NCBI GenBank assembly: GCA_947258585.1
Contig: CAMYIZ010000044.1
Coordinates: forward strand, 1-56,822
Source: an uncultured Haliea sp.
GTDB lineage: Bacteria; Pseudomonadota; Gammaproteobacteria; Pseudomonadales; Halieaceae
Length of the DNA stretch: 56,822 nt
Reading direction: 5' to 3'
Below the pieces are notes generated by a model. The model ran no database searches and was not told the DNA's origin. It worked only from the letters and a program-made list of their open reading frames with translations. The stretch's first letter is position 1; every line of letters starts with the position of its first letter. Of the stretch, positions 28,413-37,617 are shown piece by piece. A program made the translations under genes and the position numbers.

Positions 28413-30540
28413 TGGCGATATCCTCTGCCGGGCGGCCCGCGAGGCGGCGCTCATGCATGGTGGCAAAGGCCTGCTCCAGATGGCGGGCCAGGCGCGGCGC
28501 GTCAAACAGTGGCGCTGACTGCCGACGGGATTCCAGGGTGGTGCGCAAGGCCCGCAGGCGTTCGGGGTCCCCGGCCAGGGTCACCGCCAGGGCGACGTAG
28601 GCCCGCGGTGACTCGGCCACCAACTCCGGGAGCCCTACTGCCTCCAGCAGGCTGGCCGCCACACGACCGGCGAAACTCTCGCCGCGACAGCTTACCACCG
28701 GCAATCCGGCCCAGAGGGCATCGCTGGCGGTGGTGTGGGCGTTGTAGGGCAATGTATCCAGGAACAGGTCGGCACAGGTCTGGCGCGCGAGGTGCGCCGC
28801 GGGATCCACCCGGCCAGCGAACACCAGGCGCGCAGGATCCACGCCCCGGGCAGCCGCCTCCCGACAGAGGTTGGCGCGGGCCAGCGGATGTTCGACCAGC
28901 AGCCACAGCACGCTGCCCTCGACCTGGCGCAGAATGTCCATCCACGCGTTGAACACCCAGGGGGTGAATTTGAAGCTGTTGTTGAAACAGGCGAATACAA
29001 AGCCGTTTTCGGGCAGGCCCTGCTCACTGCGGGCAGGGGCGCATTCAGGCAGGTAGCGCCGGGCATCATTGGCCTGGTAGCTGTCGGGCAGGTAGACCAC
29101 GTTCTCGCTGAAAAAGGGCCGGGTTTCCGGGGTAATCAGCACCCGGTCGGCAATCAGGTAGTCGATGTGGGGGCAGCCGAGGGTTCCGGGATAACCGAGA
29201 TAATTGACCTGCACCGGCGCCGCGTGCCAGGCGAAGATATCCGGGCGCTGGTCGCGGGTATAACCCTTCAGGTCAACGGCAATATCGATGCCGATATCCC
29301 GGGACATTTGCGCCACCTCCCGGTCGCCCAGGGCGCTGACATCGAGGAAGCGGTCAAAGGCGGATTCCAGCCGCTCCCGCATGCTGTCCCGATGCTGGGG
29401 GCCAAAGGAAAACGCAATCAGCTCAAAGCGCTCCCTGTCGTGCACCTCGAACAGCTGCGCCATCAGGTGGCTGGTGGCATGCTGGTGGAAGTCGGCGGAA
29501 TAGTAACCGAGGCGAATCCTGTCCCCGGGGGCAGCGGCGCCGCTCCAGTCAGGTTCCGGCCGCGGTGGTATCCGCGCCGCCGCCCAGGTTTCCGCCGCCG
29601 CGCGCTGGACCCGGGGCGAGTCGCTCATGGTCAGCAGGGGAAAGCAGGGAGTACAGAACTCTCCACCCAGGACGCTTTCCTCAAGCTCGGCAATCGCGGT
29701 TTCCAGACCCTCCCAGTCACAGAGGCTCATGCGCACATGCAGCAGGGAACCGCGCAGAAACCCGTAGCGGGCACTGGAACCACCGCCGTCCAGCACAATG
29801 GCGCGCTGATAGTCAGCCAGGGCGTCCTCGTACTGGCCCAGTTCCTGCGACACATGGCCACGGTTGCAACGGGCCTCAACCAGGTTCGGCTCCAGCGCCA
29901 GGGCGCTGCTGAAACTCGCCAGGGCTTCCTCCATGCGGCCCAGGTCACGCAAGACGTTACCGCGATGGCAGCAGGCGACCGCCGAAGCGGGGTTCAGCGC
30001 CAGGGCCCGGTCAAAGTGCTCCAGTGCGCGCTGGTACTGCCCGAGTGCCTGCAGGGAAACACCATAGCCACAGTGGGTATCCGGGTCGGCCGGCGCGAGC
30101 GCCAGAGCCCGTTCATGACTCGCCGCGGCCTCCTCGTGGCGGCCCAGGGCCTGCAGGGCGTTACCCCGGTTGTAGAGCGCCTCCGCGTAGTCGGGTTTGA
30201 GCGCGATGGCCTGATCGTACCCGCCCAGCGCCTCTTCCAGGCGGCCGAGTTGCTGCTGTGCATTGGCCAGATTGGAGTGGAACGCGGGATTTCGCGGATT
30301 GAGCGCGATGGCCTGGGCGATCCGGGTTATCGCCGCGGCATGGTCTCCCTGCTGGAAATCAAGCAAGCCCAGCAAGTGCAGGGCGTGGGCATGCGCCGGT
30401 TCCTTCCTGAGAATCTGCCGATAGCGTTTGCGCGCCGCCTCCAGCTGCCCCTCCTGGTGCAGGGCCAGGGCGGCTTCGAAGCGGGCATCGCGGCGCGAGG
30501 CGGGCCGGTTACCGGGCGTCGGGGATTTCGATTGAGCCAT
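28402..30540 (-). CDS. TPR-containing O-GlcNAc transferase-like protein (GT41)
   Basis: 712 residues. Residues about 15-300 are eight or nine TPRs (NPRNPAFHSNLANAQQQLG, YAEALYNRGNALQALG and so on); the remainder is the SPINDLY/OGT catalytic region: IRLGYYSADFHQHATSHLM, DLKGYTRDQRPDIFAWHAAP, QVNYLGYPGTLG, FNNSFKFTPWVFNAW and LDTLPYNAHTTASDALWAG. GT41 enzymes move sugar from UDP-GlcNAc to Ser/Thr of proteins; bacterial targets are mostly unknown. ATG 30540 has AAAGG 6 nt upstream. The gene is translationally linked to tadA and divergent from the monooxygenase gene. Confidence 0.9.
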   Translation of the reverse strand: MAQSKSPTPGNRPASRRDARFEAALALHQEGQLEAARKRYRQILRKEPAHAHALHLLGLLDFQQGDHAAAITRIAQAIALNPRNPAFHSNLANAQQQLGRLEEALGGYDQAIALKPDYAEALYNRGNALQALGRHEEAAASHERALALAPADPDTHCGYGVSLQALGQYQRALEHFDRALALNPASAVACCHRGNVLRDLGRMEEALASFSSALALEPNLVEARCNRGHVSQELGQYEDALADYQRAIVLDGGGSSARYGFLRGSLLHVRMSLCDWEGLETAIAELEESVLGGEFCTPCFPLLTMSDSPRVQRAAAETWAAARIPPRPEPDWSGAAAPGDRIRLGYYSADFHQHATSHLMAQLFEVHDRERFELIAFSFGPQHRDSMRERLESAFDRFLDVSALGDREVAQMSRDIGIDIAVDLKGYTRDQRPDIFAWHAAPVQVNYLGYPGTLGCPHIDYLIADRVLITPETRPFFSENVVYLPDSYQANDARRYLPECAPARSEQGLPENGFVFACFNNSFKFTPWVFNAWMDILRQVEGSVLWLLVEHPLARANLCREAAARGVDPARLVFAGRVDPAAHLARQTCADLFLDTLPYNAHTTASDALWAGLPVVSCRGESFAGRVAASLLEAVGLPELVAESPRAYVALAVTLAGDPERLRALRTTLESRRQSAPLFDAPRLARHLEQAFATMHERRLAGRPAEDIAIEC

Positions 30541-30881
30541 GGGAAGCCTTTGCGAAGTGCGCGTGGCCGGCGCGGGAAAGGTGCCACCACCGAGCCTGAA
30601 ACAGCCGTTAATGTAACGCGATGCCGAGCGCCAACTCAACCGTCCGGCAAGCACCGGGACAACACTCCCAGCCAATCGCCTACATTTCTTGTGGGATTAA
30701 CTTGCTTGTTTGCGCCTAGCAAGTATAGTATCGTTCAGCGCCCGAATCAGGTCTCAAACCGCTTCAGGCCAGCAAGACAAACGCATACTATGTAACAAGA
30801 AAGAGTCTGCTATTCCGGTCAAAATACCTGACTAGCTATATTTTGGGCGGCGCCCGTATCAATAAGATGAGGAACACCTGT
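30541..30881. other. Divergent intergenic region, GT41 / monooxygenase
   Basis: 341 bp without a gene; base composition drops towards AT in 30680-30880. It should hold both divergent promoters. One plus-strand candidate is listed separately. A short dyad TTGCT / AGCAA (30702-30706, 30718-30722) overlaps it. No RNA gene seen. Confidence 0.5.
30702..30729 (+). promoter_or_regulatory. Candidate promoter of the Baeyer-Villiger-type monooxygenase gene
   Basis: -35 TTGCTT (30702-30707), 16-bp spacer, -10 TATAGT (30724-30729), leaving a leader of about 145 nt to the ATG at 30882. A match of moderate quality only. Confidence 0.4.
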
Positions 30882-32510
30882 ATGACGACCCAAAAACCGG
30901 ATTTCGATGTTATCGCGATTGGCGCCGGCTTTGCCGGTCTGGCACTCATTCACTATCTGCGGGATGCAGGCCTGTCCATCCACGTGTTTGACAAGGCGGC
31001 TGACATTGGCGGCACCTGGACCTGGAACCGCTATCCCGGCGCGATGACCGACAGCGAGAGCTACTACTACTGCCTGACGTTCTCCAAAGAGCTGCTGCAG
31101 GAGTGGTCCTGGACCCGGCGCTACCCGGACTGGAAAGAGACCCACAGCTATTTCCACTTCATCGCCGACAAGTGCGACATGTGGCCCAACATCCAGCTGA
31201 ACACCGAAATTGTCAGCGCGGACTACCAGCAGGACAGCGGTCACTGGCTGGTGACCACCGGCGAGGGCAAGACCTTCACCTGCAAGTACTTCATCAGCGG
31301 CATGGGCATGATCTCCGAGCCCGTGATCCCCAAAATCAAGGGCATGGATACCTTCAAGGGTCCCCTGTTCCACTCCGCGCGCTGGCCGCAGGAAGGTCTG
31401 GATTATGCCGGCAAGCGCGTCGGCATCATCGGCGCCGGCGCCACCACCGTGCAGATGTTGCCGGTCATGGCGCAGACTGCCGAAAGTGTCACCGTCTTCC
31501 ACCGCACACCCAACTTCATCCTGCCCGCCATGCAAAAGCCCATGACGCCGGAATGGGAGAAGGAGATCAAGGAGCACTACGACGAAATCGTCGCCAAGTG
31601 CCGCAATCACATGTTCGGCATGGCCTTTGACACTGCCGAGGGCCGCAAGGCGGTGGAAACGTCGCCGGAAGAGCGCCAGCGGATCTTCGAGGAGAAGTGG
31701 ACCGGCAGCTTCCGCTGGGTATTTGAAACCTTCGAAGACCTGCTCTCCGATCCGGAAGCCAACAAAATGGCCTCTCAGTTCATCATCGACAAGATGAAAG
31801 AGCGCATCGAAGACCCCGAGATCGCGGAAATCCTGGTACCCAAGCTTGAGGACTACCCGCTGTTCGCCAAGCGTCCGCCACTGGATCACGGCTATCTTGA
31901 GGCCTACAGCCGTGACAATGTGCACCTGGTGGACATCAAGGATCGGGAGCCGATCGTCGAGATCACCGAAACCGGCGTGCGCACCACCGAAAACCATTAC
32001 GAATTCGACATCATCGTGCTGGCAACGGGCTTCCAGGCCTACACCGGTGCCCTGGAAGCCTTCCCGATTCGCGGCGTCAGCGGCCAGACCCTCGCGGAAA
32101 AATGGCAGCAGCAGTCCAAGTCCATCATGGGTGTGTGCGTAGCGGACTTTCCCAACATGTTCATCGTCACGGGCCCCCAGGCACCGTTTGCCAACCTGCC
32201 GACCTCCATTGAGCAGAATGTCATCTGGATCACCAACTGCATCAAGAAAGTGGAAAGTGAGGGCTACGACATTGTCAGACCTCGCCCGGAAGCCGAGGAC
32301 GAATGGACCGCGCACACCGCAGAGATCCACAACCAGACGCTGATGGCCGAGGGCGACAAGGTGAACTCGTGGATGATGGGTGCAAACCTTGAACACAAGG
32401 CACCGCGTGTGCTGATTTACTTTGGCGGTGCGAACAACTACTACGATCGAATGGACGAGTCAGCCAACCAGGGTTATCCCGAATTGGAGTTCGAGAAGCT
32501 CGCCAGCTAA
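30882..32510 (+). CDS. Flavin-binding monooxygenase, type I Baeyer-Villiger family
   Basis: 542-residue FAD/NADPH enzyme. FAD-binding GAGFAG lies at 14-19, GGTWTWNRYPG at 43-53, the type I fingerprint FKGPLFHSARWP (FxGxxxHxxxWP) at 159-170 and the NADP-binding GIIGAGATTVQ at 181. Enzymes of this group insert oxygen next to a ketone to give esters or lactones (cyclohexanone and steroid monooxygenases). Start ATG 30882 has GAGGA 8 nt upstream. Probably monocistronic: a 12-bp hairpin follows. The ketone substrate cannot be read from the sequence. Confidence 0.9.
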   Translation: MTTQKPDFDVIAIGAGFAGLALIHYLRDAGLSIHVFDKAADIGGTWTWNRYPGAMTDSESYYYCLTFSKELLQEWSWTRRYPDWKETHSYFHFIADKCDMWPNIQLNTEIVSADYQQDSGHWLVTTGEGKTFTCKYFISGMGMISEPVIPKIKGMDTFKGPLFHSARWPQEGLDYAGKRVGIIGAGATTVQMLPVMAQTAESVTVFHRTPNFILPAMQKPMTPEWEKEIKEHYDEIVAKCRNHMFGMAFDTAEGRKAVETSPEERQRIFEEKWTGSFRWVFETFEDLLSDPEANKMASQFIIDKMKERIEDPEIAEILVPKLEDYPLFAKRPPLDHGYLEAYSRDNVHLVDIKDREPIVEITETGVRTTENHYEFDIIVLATGFQAYTGALEAFPIRGVSGQTLAEKWQQQSKSIMGVCVADFPNMFIVTGPQAPFANLPTSIEQNVIWITNCIKKVESEGYDIVRPRPEAEDEWTAHTAEIHNQTLMAEGDKVNSWMMGANLEHKAPRVLIYFGGANNYYDRMDESANQGYPELEFEKLAS

Positions 32511-32520
32511 GCCCCAAACC

Positions 32521-32547
32521 GACGCCGGGCAGGCCCTGCCCGGCGTC
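32521..32547. terminator. Strong hairpin between convergent genes
   Basis: Perfect 12-bp stem GACGCCGGGCAG / CTGCCCGGCGTC with a 3-nt loop, 11 bp after the monooxygenase stop and 24 bp before the stop of the convergent gene. No T-run on either side, so termination strength is uncertain. Confidence 0.6.
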
Positions 32548-32570
32548 GCCTCCTGATCTCTCCGCTGCAC

Positions 32571-33113
32571 TTACCGCCTGATGCGACTCCGGCCCGGCAC
32601 CGGATCATCACCCGGATACAGCTGCAGTATTCCCGATTCTCCCGACATGTCACCGATGACCCAGATCTGCTCAAACGGATGCGCGGGGGGCAATGACACA
32701 CGGTGCAGGCACCGCTTCAATTCCTCAGTTGACCACAGGGGATTGGCGTTGCGAATCACCAGCCATACCCTGTCGCTGCGGTAAGTCTTGACCGACTTGC
32801 TGGCGAGAACCGTATTGAGCGCGGTGAGCAGGCGATCTCCCACGGGCACCTGTATCAACTGGTGCAGGGCCTCCAGCGTGCGGATATTGGCCTCCCGACC
32901 CAGGATCAGCTTGGCTTCCTCTTCGCTGCCGTAGATGTGCGCGATCTCCAGATCCATGCGATCGCCGTTGAGATAGCAGGAAACGTCGGGTTTGTTGGGC
33001 TCGTTGTGCCAGATGTGACGCATGGGCTGACCTGACCGGTCCTCGTACAGGCGCATGAAAATGCGTGCCGCATCGTGCTCCAGCTCAACCTTCTCCCGCA
33101 TGCTGTTGTTCAC
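32571..33113 (-). CDS. Uncharacterised 180-residue protein, possible PD-(D/E)XK-like fold
   Basis: I do not recognise this family with certainty. The GTG start at 33113 is set by GGAGG 6 nt upstream; an ATG lies four codons in. The N-terminal half reads EHDAARIFMRLYED, HNEPNKPDVSCYL and DRMDLEIAHIY, an order (helix, then PDV strand, then DLEIA strand) resembling the D...ExK core of restriction-endonuclease-like folds, but no Lys follows the Glu. The C-terminal half (RVWLVIRNANPLWS, FEQIWVIGDMSG) looks like alternating strands of an alpha/beta domain. No signal or membrane segment. It lies 26 bp after the glutamate-synthase-like gene on the same strand and may be its second cistron. Confidence 0.6.
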   Translation of the reverse strand: MNNSMREKVELEHDAARIFMRLYEDRSGQPMRHIWHNEPNKPDVSCYLNGDRMDLEIAHIYGSEEEAKLILGREANIRTLEALHQLIQVPVGDRLLTALNTVLASKSVKTYRSDRVWLVIRNANPLWSTEELKRCLHRVSLPPAHPFEQIWVIGDMSGESGILQLYPGDDPVPGRSRIRR

Positions 33114-33139
33114 CCGGCGCCTCCCATAGATGCCGGAAA

Positions 33140-34768
33140 TTAACCGCGAGCCCGCGCCGGCGCCGCAAAGCTGTCCGCTCGCGCGTGCTTCCAGAACAGG
33201 TCGAACACCACGTGGCCATAACCCTCCCCTCCCGCAGGCTGCAGCAGCTGACCTGGCATGAGGGCGGGATAAAGCTGGCCGAGCGCGCGCACCTGGGTCT
33301 GGGATACGCGGCGGATCACATGCTCCGGACCCAGGCGGGAGGGATGCTCCACCCCCGCCGCCATCAACAGCTCCCGCAAGGCGCTGAGGGTATTCTGGTG
33401 GAAGTTGTACACCCGGCTTGCCTTGTCCTCGGGCACCAGCCCACGCTGGCGTCCCGGGTCCTGAGTCGCCACGCCGGTGGGACAGCGCCCGGTATGGCAA
33501 CTCTGGGATTGAATGCACCCCAACGCGAACATGAACCCGCGCGCCGCATTGCACCAGTCCGCACCGATCGCCAGGGTCCGGGCCAGGTCGAACGCGGTAA
33601 TGATCTTGCCGGCTGCGGCTACCCGCACCCGGTCACGCAGGTCCAGGCCGACCAGGGTATTGTGCACCAGCATCAGGCCCTCGCGCATCGGTACGCCGAC
33701 ATGATCGGCAAACTCCAGCGGAGCGGCCCCGGTGCCCCCCTCACCGCCATCGACCACGATAAAATCCGGCACGATGTCGGTCTCCTGCATGGCCCTGGCA
33801 ATGGCAAACCACTCCCAGGGATGGCCGATGGCAAGCTTGAACCCGGTGGGCTTGCCGCCGGACAGCTCTCGCAGCCGTGCGACGAACTGCAACAGTTCGA
33901 TGGGAGTGGCAAATGCCGAGTGCACCGCCGGCGAGTGGCAGTCCTCGCCCTCGGGAACTCCGCGCGTGCTGGCTATCTCACCGGTCACCTTGGCCCCGGG
34001 CAGCAGCCCGCCCTGCCCCGGCTTCGCGCCCTGGGACAGCTTCAGCTCAATCATTTTCACCTGGGGTTCGCCAGCGTTCGCCGCGAACCGCTCCGCGCTG
34101 AAGCGCCCAGCGGTATCCCGGCAACCAAAGTAGCCGGTGCCAATCTCCCAGACCAGATCGCCCCCGTGCTCGCGGTGATAGGGAGAAATCCCGCCCTCCC
34201 CGGTATCGTGGTAGAAACCGCCCCGGCGGGCACCCGCGTTAAGCGAGCGAATGGCATTGGCCGACAGGGCGCCAAAGCTCATCGCGGAAATATTGAACAC
34301 GCTGGCACTGTAAGGCTGCGCCCCGCCCTCACCGACGGTAACACGAAAGTCGTGATCGAGAATCTGCGCCGGCTGCAGCGAGTGGTTGATCCACTCGTAG
34401 TCGCTGCGGTAGACATTCTCCAGTGTGCCGAAGGGGCGCTTGTCCAGATCCGATTTGGCCCGCTGGTAGACAATGGAACGCTGGCGCCGGGAGAACGGCA
34501 GTTCCTCGCTGTCGGACTCGATGAAGTACTGCCGGATCTCGGGCCGGATACCCTCCAGCAGGTAGCGGAAGTGACCAATGACGGGATAATTGCGCAGCAC
34601 CGCGCGCCGGGTCTGCAGCAAATCGTGAAGCCCCACGGCGCAGAGCAGCCCGCCCAGCAGGGCCAGCAGGAACCAGGCCGGGTGCAGGCTGGTCGCCCAC
34701 AGCCCCAGCACTGTGATGGCGACCACACCCAGCAGGCCCAGGTGGCGCAATGCCGGAAAGAATTTCAT
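33140..34768 (-). CDS. FMN-binding glutamate-synthase-family protein with membrane anchor
   Basis: 542 residues. The N terminus has two hydrophobic segments (GLLGVVAITVLGLW and FLLALLGGLLCAVG), then the GltB-type central/FMN barrel: NISAMSFGALSANAIRSLN, DTGEGGISPYH, the Lys in EPQVKMIELKLSQGAKPG, VDGGEGGTGAAP, and Fe-S cysteines in QSCHTGRCPTGVATQD. It lacks the amidotransferase domain, so it is not a full glutamate synthase; the reaction of these stand-alone proteins is largely undefined. ATG 34768 is 5 nt after AGGAG; the TTG before it is not used. Confidence 0.85.
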   Translation of the reverse strand: MKFFPALRHLGLLGVVAITVLGLWATSLHPAWFLLALLGGLLCAVGLHDLLQTRRAVLRNYPVIGHFRYLLEGIRPEIRQYFIESDSEELPFSRRQRSIVYQRAKSDLDKRPFGTLENVYRSDYEWINHSLQPAQILDHDFRVTVGEGGAQPYSASVFNISAMSFGALSANAIRSLNAGARRGGFYHDTGEGGISPYHREHGGDLVWEIGTGYFGCRDTAGRFSAERFAANAGEPQVKMIELKLSQGAKPGQGGLLPGAKVTGEIASTRGVPEGEDCHSPAVHSAFATPIELLQFVARLRELSGGKPTGFKLAIGHPWEWFAIARAMQETDIVPDFIVVDGGEGGTGAAPLEFADHVGVPMREGLMLVHNTLVGLDLRDRVRVAAAGKIITAFDLARTLAIGADWCNAARGFMFALGCIQSQSCHTGRCPTGVATQDPGRQRGLVPEDKASRVYNFHQNTLSALRELLMAAGVEHPSRLGPEHVIRRVSQTQVRALGQLYPALMPGQLLQPAGGEGYGHVVFDLFWKHARADSFAAPARARG

Positions 34769-34845
34769 CAAGACTCCTGTTTCACCACCTCAACCTGCTG
34801 ACAAGGCCCGGGGCACATGACCTGACCGTTCCTGGCCGCATTGTC

Positions 34846-35937
34846 TCAAAGTGAGAGAATATTGCCGATAGCGGGATTGATGCGCCCTGCGAGCATTTCC
34901 GCGTAGATGCGCGCCGCTGCCTCCGGCCCCTCACCGCGTTCAATGGTCAACCAGTCCGCCGCCCGCGCGGCGAAAGCCCGCCAGGCTGTGCCCAGTCTCG
35001 CGTCAAAGCCGTCCCTGCCCCAGTCCTGCATACGCTGCCGCGCCTGGTCCGGGGCGAAGAACATCTGTGGTTTGGCGCCGGGCAGATCCGCTGGTGTTCG
35101 CGGTGCGTCCCAGTGCGACAGCCCGACCTGGGTACTTTGCACCAGCCTGTCGCCGAAATGCCGGTGCACGGCCGCCAATACCTCACCATCACCGGCGAAG
35201 TCGACCACCAGCGTGGGCTGACCGGCATCAAGGGTGGCGATCTTGTCATAGGCAAGCACAGTGTCGTAGCAGCCGAGACGCTCTACGAATGCGATGTTGC
35301 CGGGTGACGTGACGCCGACGACCGAGGGCCCCTCTGGTCGCCGCCGGGACAGCCCGAAGGCGAGCCCGAAGCCGGTTTTCGACGAGGCGCTCAACAGCAG
35401 GGCCTGGCTTGCACCAAAGAAGCCATTGTCGGCCAGCCAGTCGTCGATCAGGAACGATGTCGTGTACAGGGGACTGAGAATCGGCCGCAGGTCGTCGAGC
35501 ACGGGATCCGCGGCGTCGTTCCTGCGCAACCGGCTATAGGTGTTATATACCGGGTGCAGTTCGCGTCGCTGCCTGTACAGGTCGAGAAAAGAGCCCAGCG
35601 TCACCTGCTCCGGCTGCATGACGAGATGTGATGACATCGGGAAGTAACCGTAGAGCCTCTCGCCCTCGCCAATGTCCGGGGAGCGGGAGCGCAGCACGGT
35701 CGCGTAACCCCAGACCGGAATCCGCCCCCAGCCTGCTTCGGCAGGGAAGAACGCCCAGTAATTCAGCATATCGCCGGCCACGGCATAGGTGATGTTGTTG
35801 GCGGTAAAGGCGAACTTCTCCACCTCGACCTGGATCTGTCCCTCATCCAGCGCGATCCCTGCGGCCTCGGGGCCCTCGACCCAGCGGGTCCGGGACAGAT
35901 CTGTGCGGTTGACGACGAAATCACGGGTGGTGGTCAT
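34846..35937 (-). CDS. DUF2855 family protein
   Basis: 363 residues beginning MTTTRDFVVNRTDLS, with AAGDMLNYW-like NNITYAVAGDMLNYWAFFP, IPVWGYATVLRS and a nucleotide-fold-like LLLSASSKTGFGLAF section. The family resembles the zinc-free medium-chain dehydrogenase/reductase fold, but its reaction is unknown. The ATG at 35937 has AAGGG 6 nt upstream; an open frame continues to 36351 but only overlaps the divergent amidohydrolase gene. No metal-site cysteines are visible. Confidence 0.8.
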   Translation of the reverse strand: MTTTRDFVVNRTDLSRTRWVEGPEAAGIALDEGQIQVEVEKFAFTANNITYAVAGDMLNYWAFFPAEAGWGRIPVWGYATVLRSRSPDIGEGERLYGYFPMSSHLVMQPEQVTLGSFLDLYRQRRELHPVYNTYSRLRRNDAADPVLDDLRPILSPLYTTSFLIDDWLADNGFFGASQALLLSASSKTGFGLAFGLSRRRPEGPSVVGVTSPGNIAFVERLGCYDTVLAYDKIATLDAGQPTLVVDFAGDGEVLAAVHRHFGDRLVQSTQVGLSHWDAPRTPADLPGAKPQMFFAPDQARQRMQDWGRDGFDARLGTAWRAFAARAADWLTIERGEGPEAAARIYAEMLAGRINPAIGNILSL

Positions 35938-36049
35938 ATGCTGCCCTTCTGCTTGTCTCACACGGGGACTATCCCATGATAACGCAGTTCCGGCTGCAGG
36001 AGATGGAGAAGCTGGCGACACCGGCATGCAACATTTACACTGTTCCGCT

Positions 36050-37519
36050 ATGAAAGTTTCCATGATTGCCCCGCCGTGTACCGTTCTGCTTCTCTCAACG
36101 GTTGCTGTGTGCAGCGCTGTGACATCCGCCTCCGGCGCCCATTTGACCGGAGACACTGATGTCCGGGCGGCAGATCTACTTGTCACCAATGTCCGCACGA
36201 TCAGCTTCACCGGCGATGCGCCAGACATTCGCGAGGGCGAGCAGTTCCTGATCAAGGATGGCCGGATAGTGCGGGTGGGTGGCAGCGGGAGCGAACTCCA
36301 GGCCGATACGGTGATTGACGGCAAGGGGCTGACCCTGATTCCCGGCCTCACGGATATGCATGTCCATATATGGGATGAAGCCGAACTGGGCGCCTATCTC
36401 GCCCATGGCGTCACCACGGTACGAAACATGTCCGGCATGCCCTTTCACCTTGGGTTGCAGGAGCGCATCGCCCGGGGCGACCTGGCCGGCCCAAGACTCT
36501 TGACCAGTGGGCCGATCCTGAACAGTAGCGGACCAAACGCGCAGATCAACCACCAGATCGTGGAGGACGCAGCGGCCGCCCGGGCTGCGGTGCGCTGGCA
36601 ATACGAGGCAGGTTTTCATCGCATCAAGGTCTATTCGAACCTGACGAGGGAGGCCTGGGAGGCGATACGCGACCAGTCTTCCGAGCTCGACATGCTGCTA
36701 ACCGGGCACCCCCCCGAGGGCCGCCGTAGTGCGGGCATCCCCTTTCAAGCCCCGTTTGTCATCAGCTTTGAGGAGCTGCTTGATGACAGCTTTGAAACCA
36801 TTGAGCACATCGAAAGCATAGTCTGGCACGGGCTTCGCGCAGGTCGCGACGAAGCTGAGGCCCGGGCCCTCGCAAGACGCATCGCTCTGTCTGGAACTCC
36901 TGTAACACCCACGCTGGTCGCCCACCACAATCTCTATCGCGTCGCACACGAGGGCGAACCCGTGCTCTCGCGACCGGGAACGGAATGGCTGAACCCCTTC
37001 GTGCAGGCGACCGAAGCCGAAAACTTCACGAAGTGGCTGCAGACGCCACCGGAACCCGTGGGTCGCGATGACGCGTTCTACGCCAGAGTTGCCAAAATTT
37101 TCGACGAGGAAGGCGTCCTGCTCGTGGCCGGCAGTGACGCGGGTATCTTTACCAACATTCCGGGCCTGTCCCTGATCGACGAGCTTGAACTGCTGGTTGA
37201 CGCTGGACTTTCTCCCTACCGCGCGCTGCAGACCGCAACATTCAACAGCTCCCGGGTTCTGGACGAATCCGACCGCGGATGCCTGAAGGAAGGATGTGTG
37301 GCGGACCTCGTGCTTTACGCCTGCAATCCTCTGACTGAAATCCGCTGCCTGCAACGACCTTCAGCTGTCATCCGTGGCGGCAGGCACTTCGATCGCGCTG
37401 CCCTGGATGGGCTTCTGGAGACCGCCGGCAACACCAATATAGAGCGCACCGAGACCAATCTGTTTAGCGGCCTGGAGGCCCAGGGAACCTCGCTGGAGAG
37501 CCTTGCGCCCGGGCCATGA
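36050..37519 (+). CDS. Exported amidohydrolase (metal-dependent, imidazolonepropionase-like)
   Basis: 489 residues. N-terminal signal peptide (MIAPPCTVLLLSTVAVCSAV, cleavage near ASGA). All binuclear-site ligands of the superfamily are present: HxH in TDMHVHIW, the bridging Lys in HRIKVYSN, His in LLTGHPPEG, His in ETIEHIES and Asp in AGSDAGIF. A C-terminal composite beta domain follows (GRIVRVGG at the N side, CVADLVLYACNP at the C side). The substrate is unknown; relatives act on cyclic amides and Xaa-Pro peptides. ATG 36050 gives the best signal; an ATG at 36026 would add eight residues. Both have weak ribosome sites. Confidence 0.85.
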   Translation: MKVSMIAPPCTVLLLSTVAVCSAVTSASGAHLTGDTDVRAADLLVTNVRTISFTGDAPDIREGEQFLIKDGRIVRVGGSGSELQADTVIDGKGLTLIPGLTDMHVHIWDEAELGAYLAHGVTTVRNMSGMPFHLGLQERIARGDLAGPRLLTSGPILNSSGPNAQINHQIVEDAAAARAAVRWQYEAGFHRIKVYSNLTREAWEAIRDQSSELDMLLTGHPPEGRRSAGIPFQAPFVISFEELLDDSFETIEHIESIVWHGLRAGRDEAEARALARRIALSGTPVTPTLVAHHNLYRVAHEGEPVLSRPGTEWLNPFVQATEAENFTKWLQTPPEPVGRDDAFYARVAKIFDEEGVLLVAGSDAGIFTNIPGLSLIDELELLVDAGLSPYRALQTATFNSSRVLDESDRGCLKEGCVADLVLYACNPLTEIRCLQRPSAVIRGGRHFDRAALDGLLETAGNTNIERTETNLFSGLEAQGTSLESLAPGP

Positions 37520-37617
37520 GCAGCCCCAGCTGAATAATCCGATACTAGCCCAATGCGGCAGGGCCCCAGGGAATTGCCATCCAGGTAAATTTGCCCTCGG
37601 ACAACCAGAGTTGATTT
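37520..37617 (-). pseudogene. Kynureninase N-terminal remnant
   Basis: Minus strand 37601-37555 reads as the kynureninase N-terminal signature after one frameshift: SEGK in one frame, then IYLDGNSLGP in the next, the two joining to EGKIYLDGNSLGP. Only about 25 recognisable residues remain before the amidohydrolase gene. I infer that a kynU gene once lay here and was mostly deleted. The match is short, so confidence is moderate. Confidence 0.5.

Noticed and set aside
28735-30795. 686-codon plus-strand open frame opposite the GT41 gene
   Set aside because: Shadow of the TPR repeats; no family features.
33065-34801. 578-codon plus-strand open frame opposite the FMN protein
   Set aside because: Antisense to clear FMN and Fe-S motifs.
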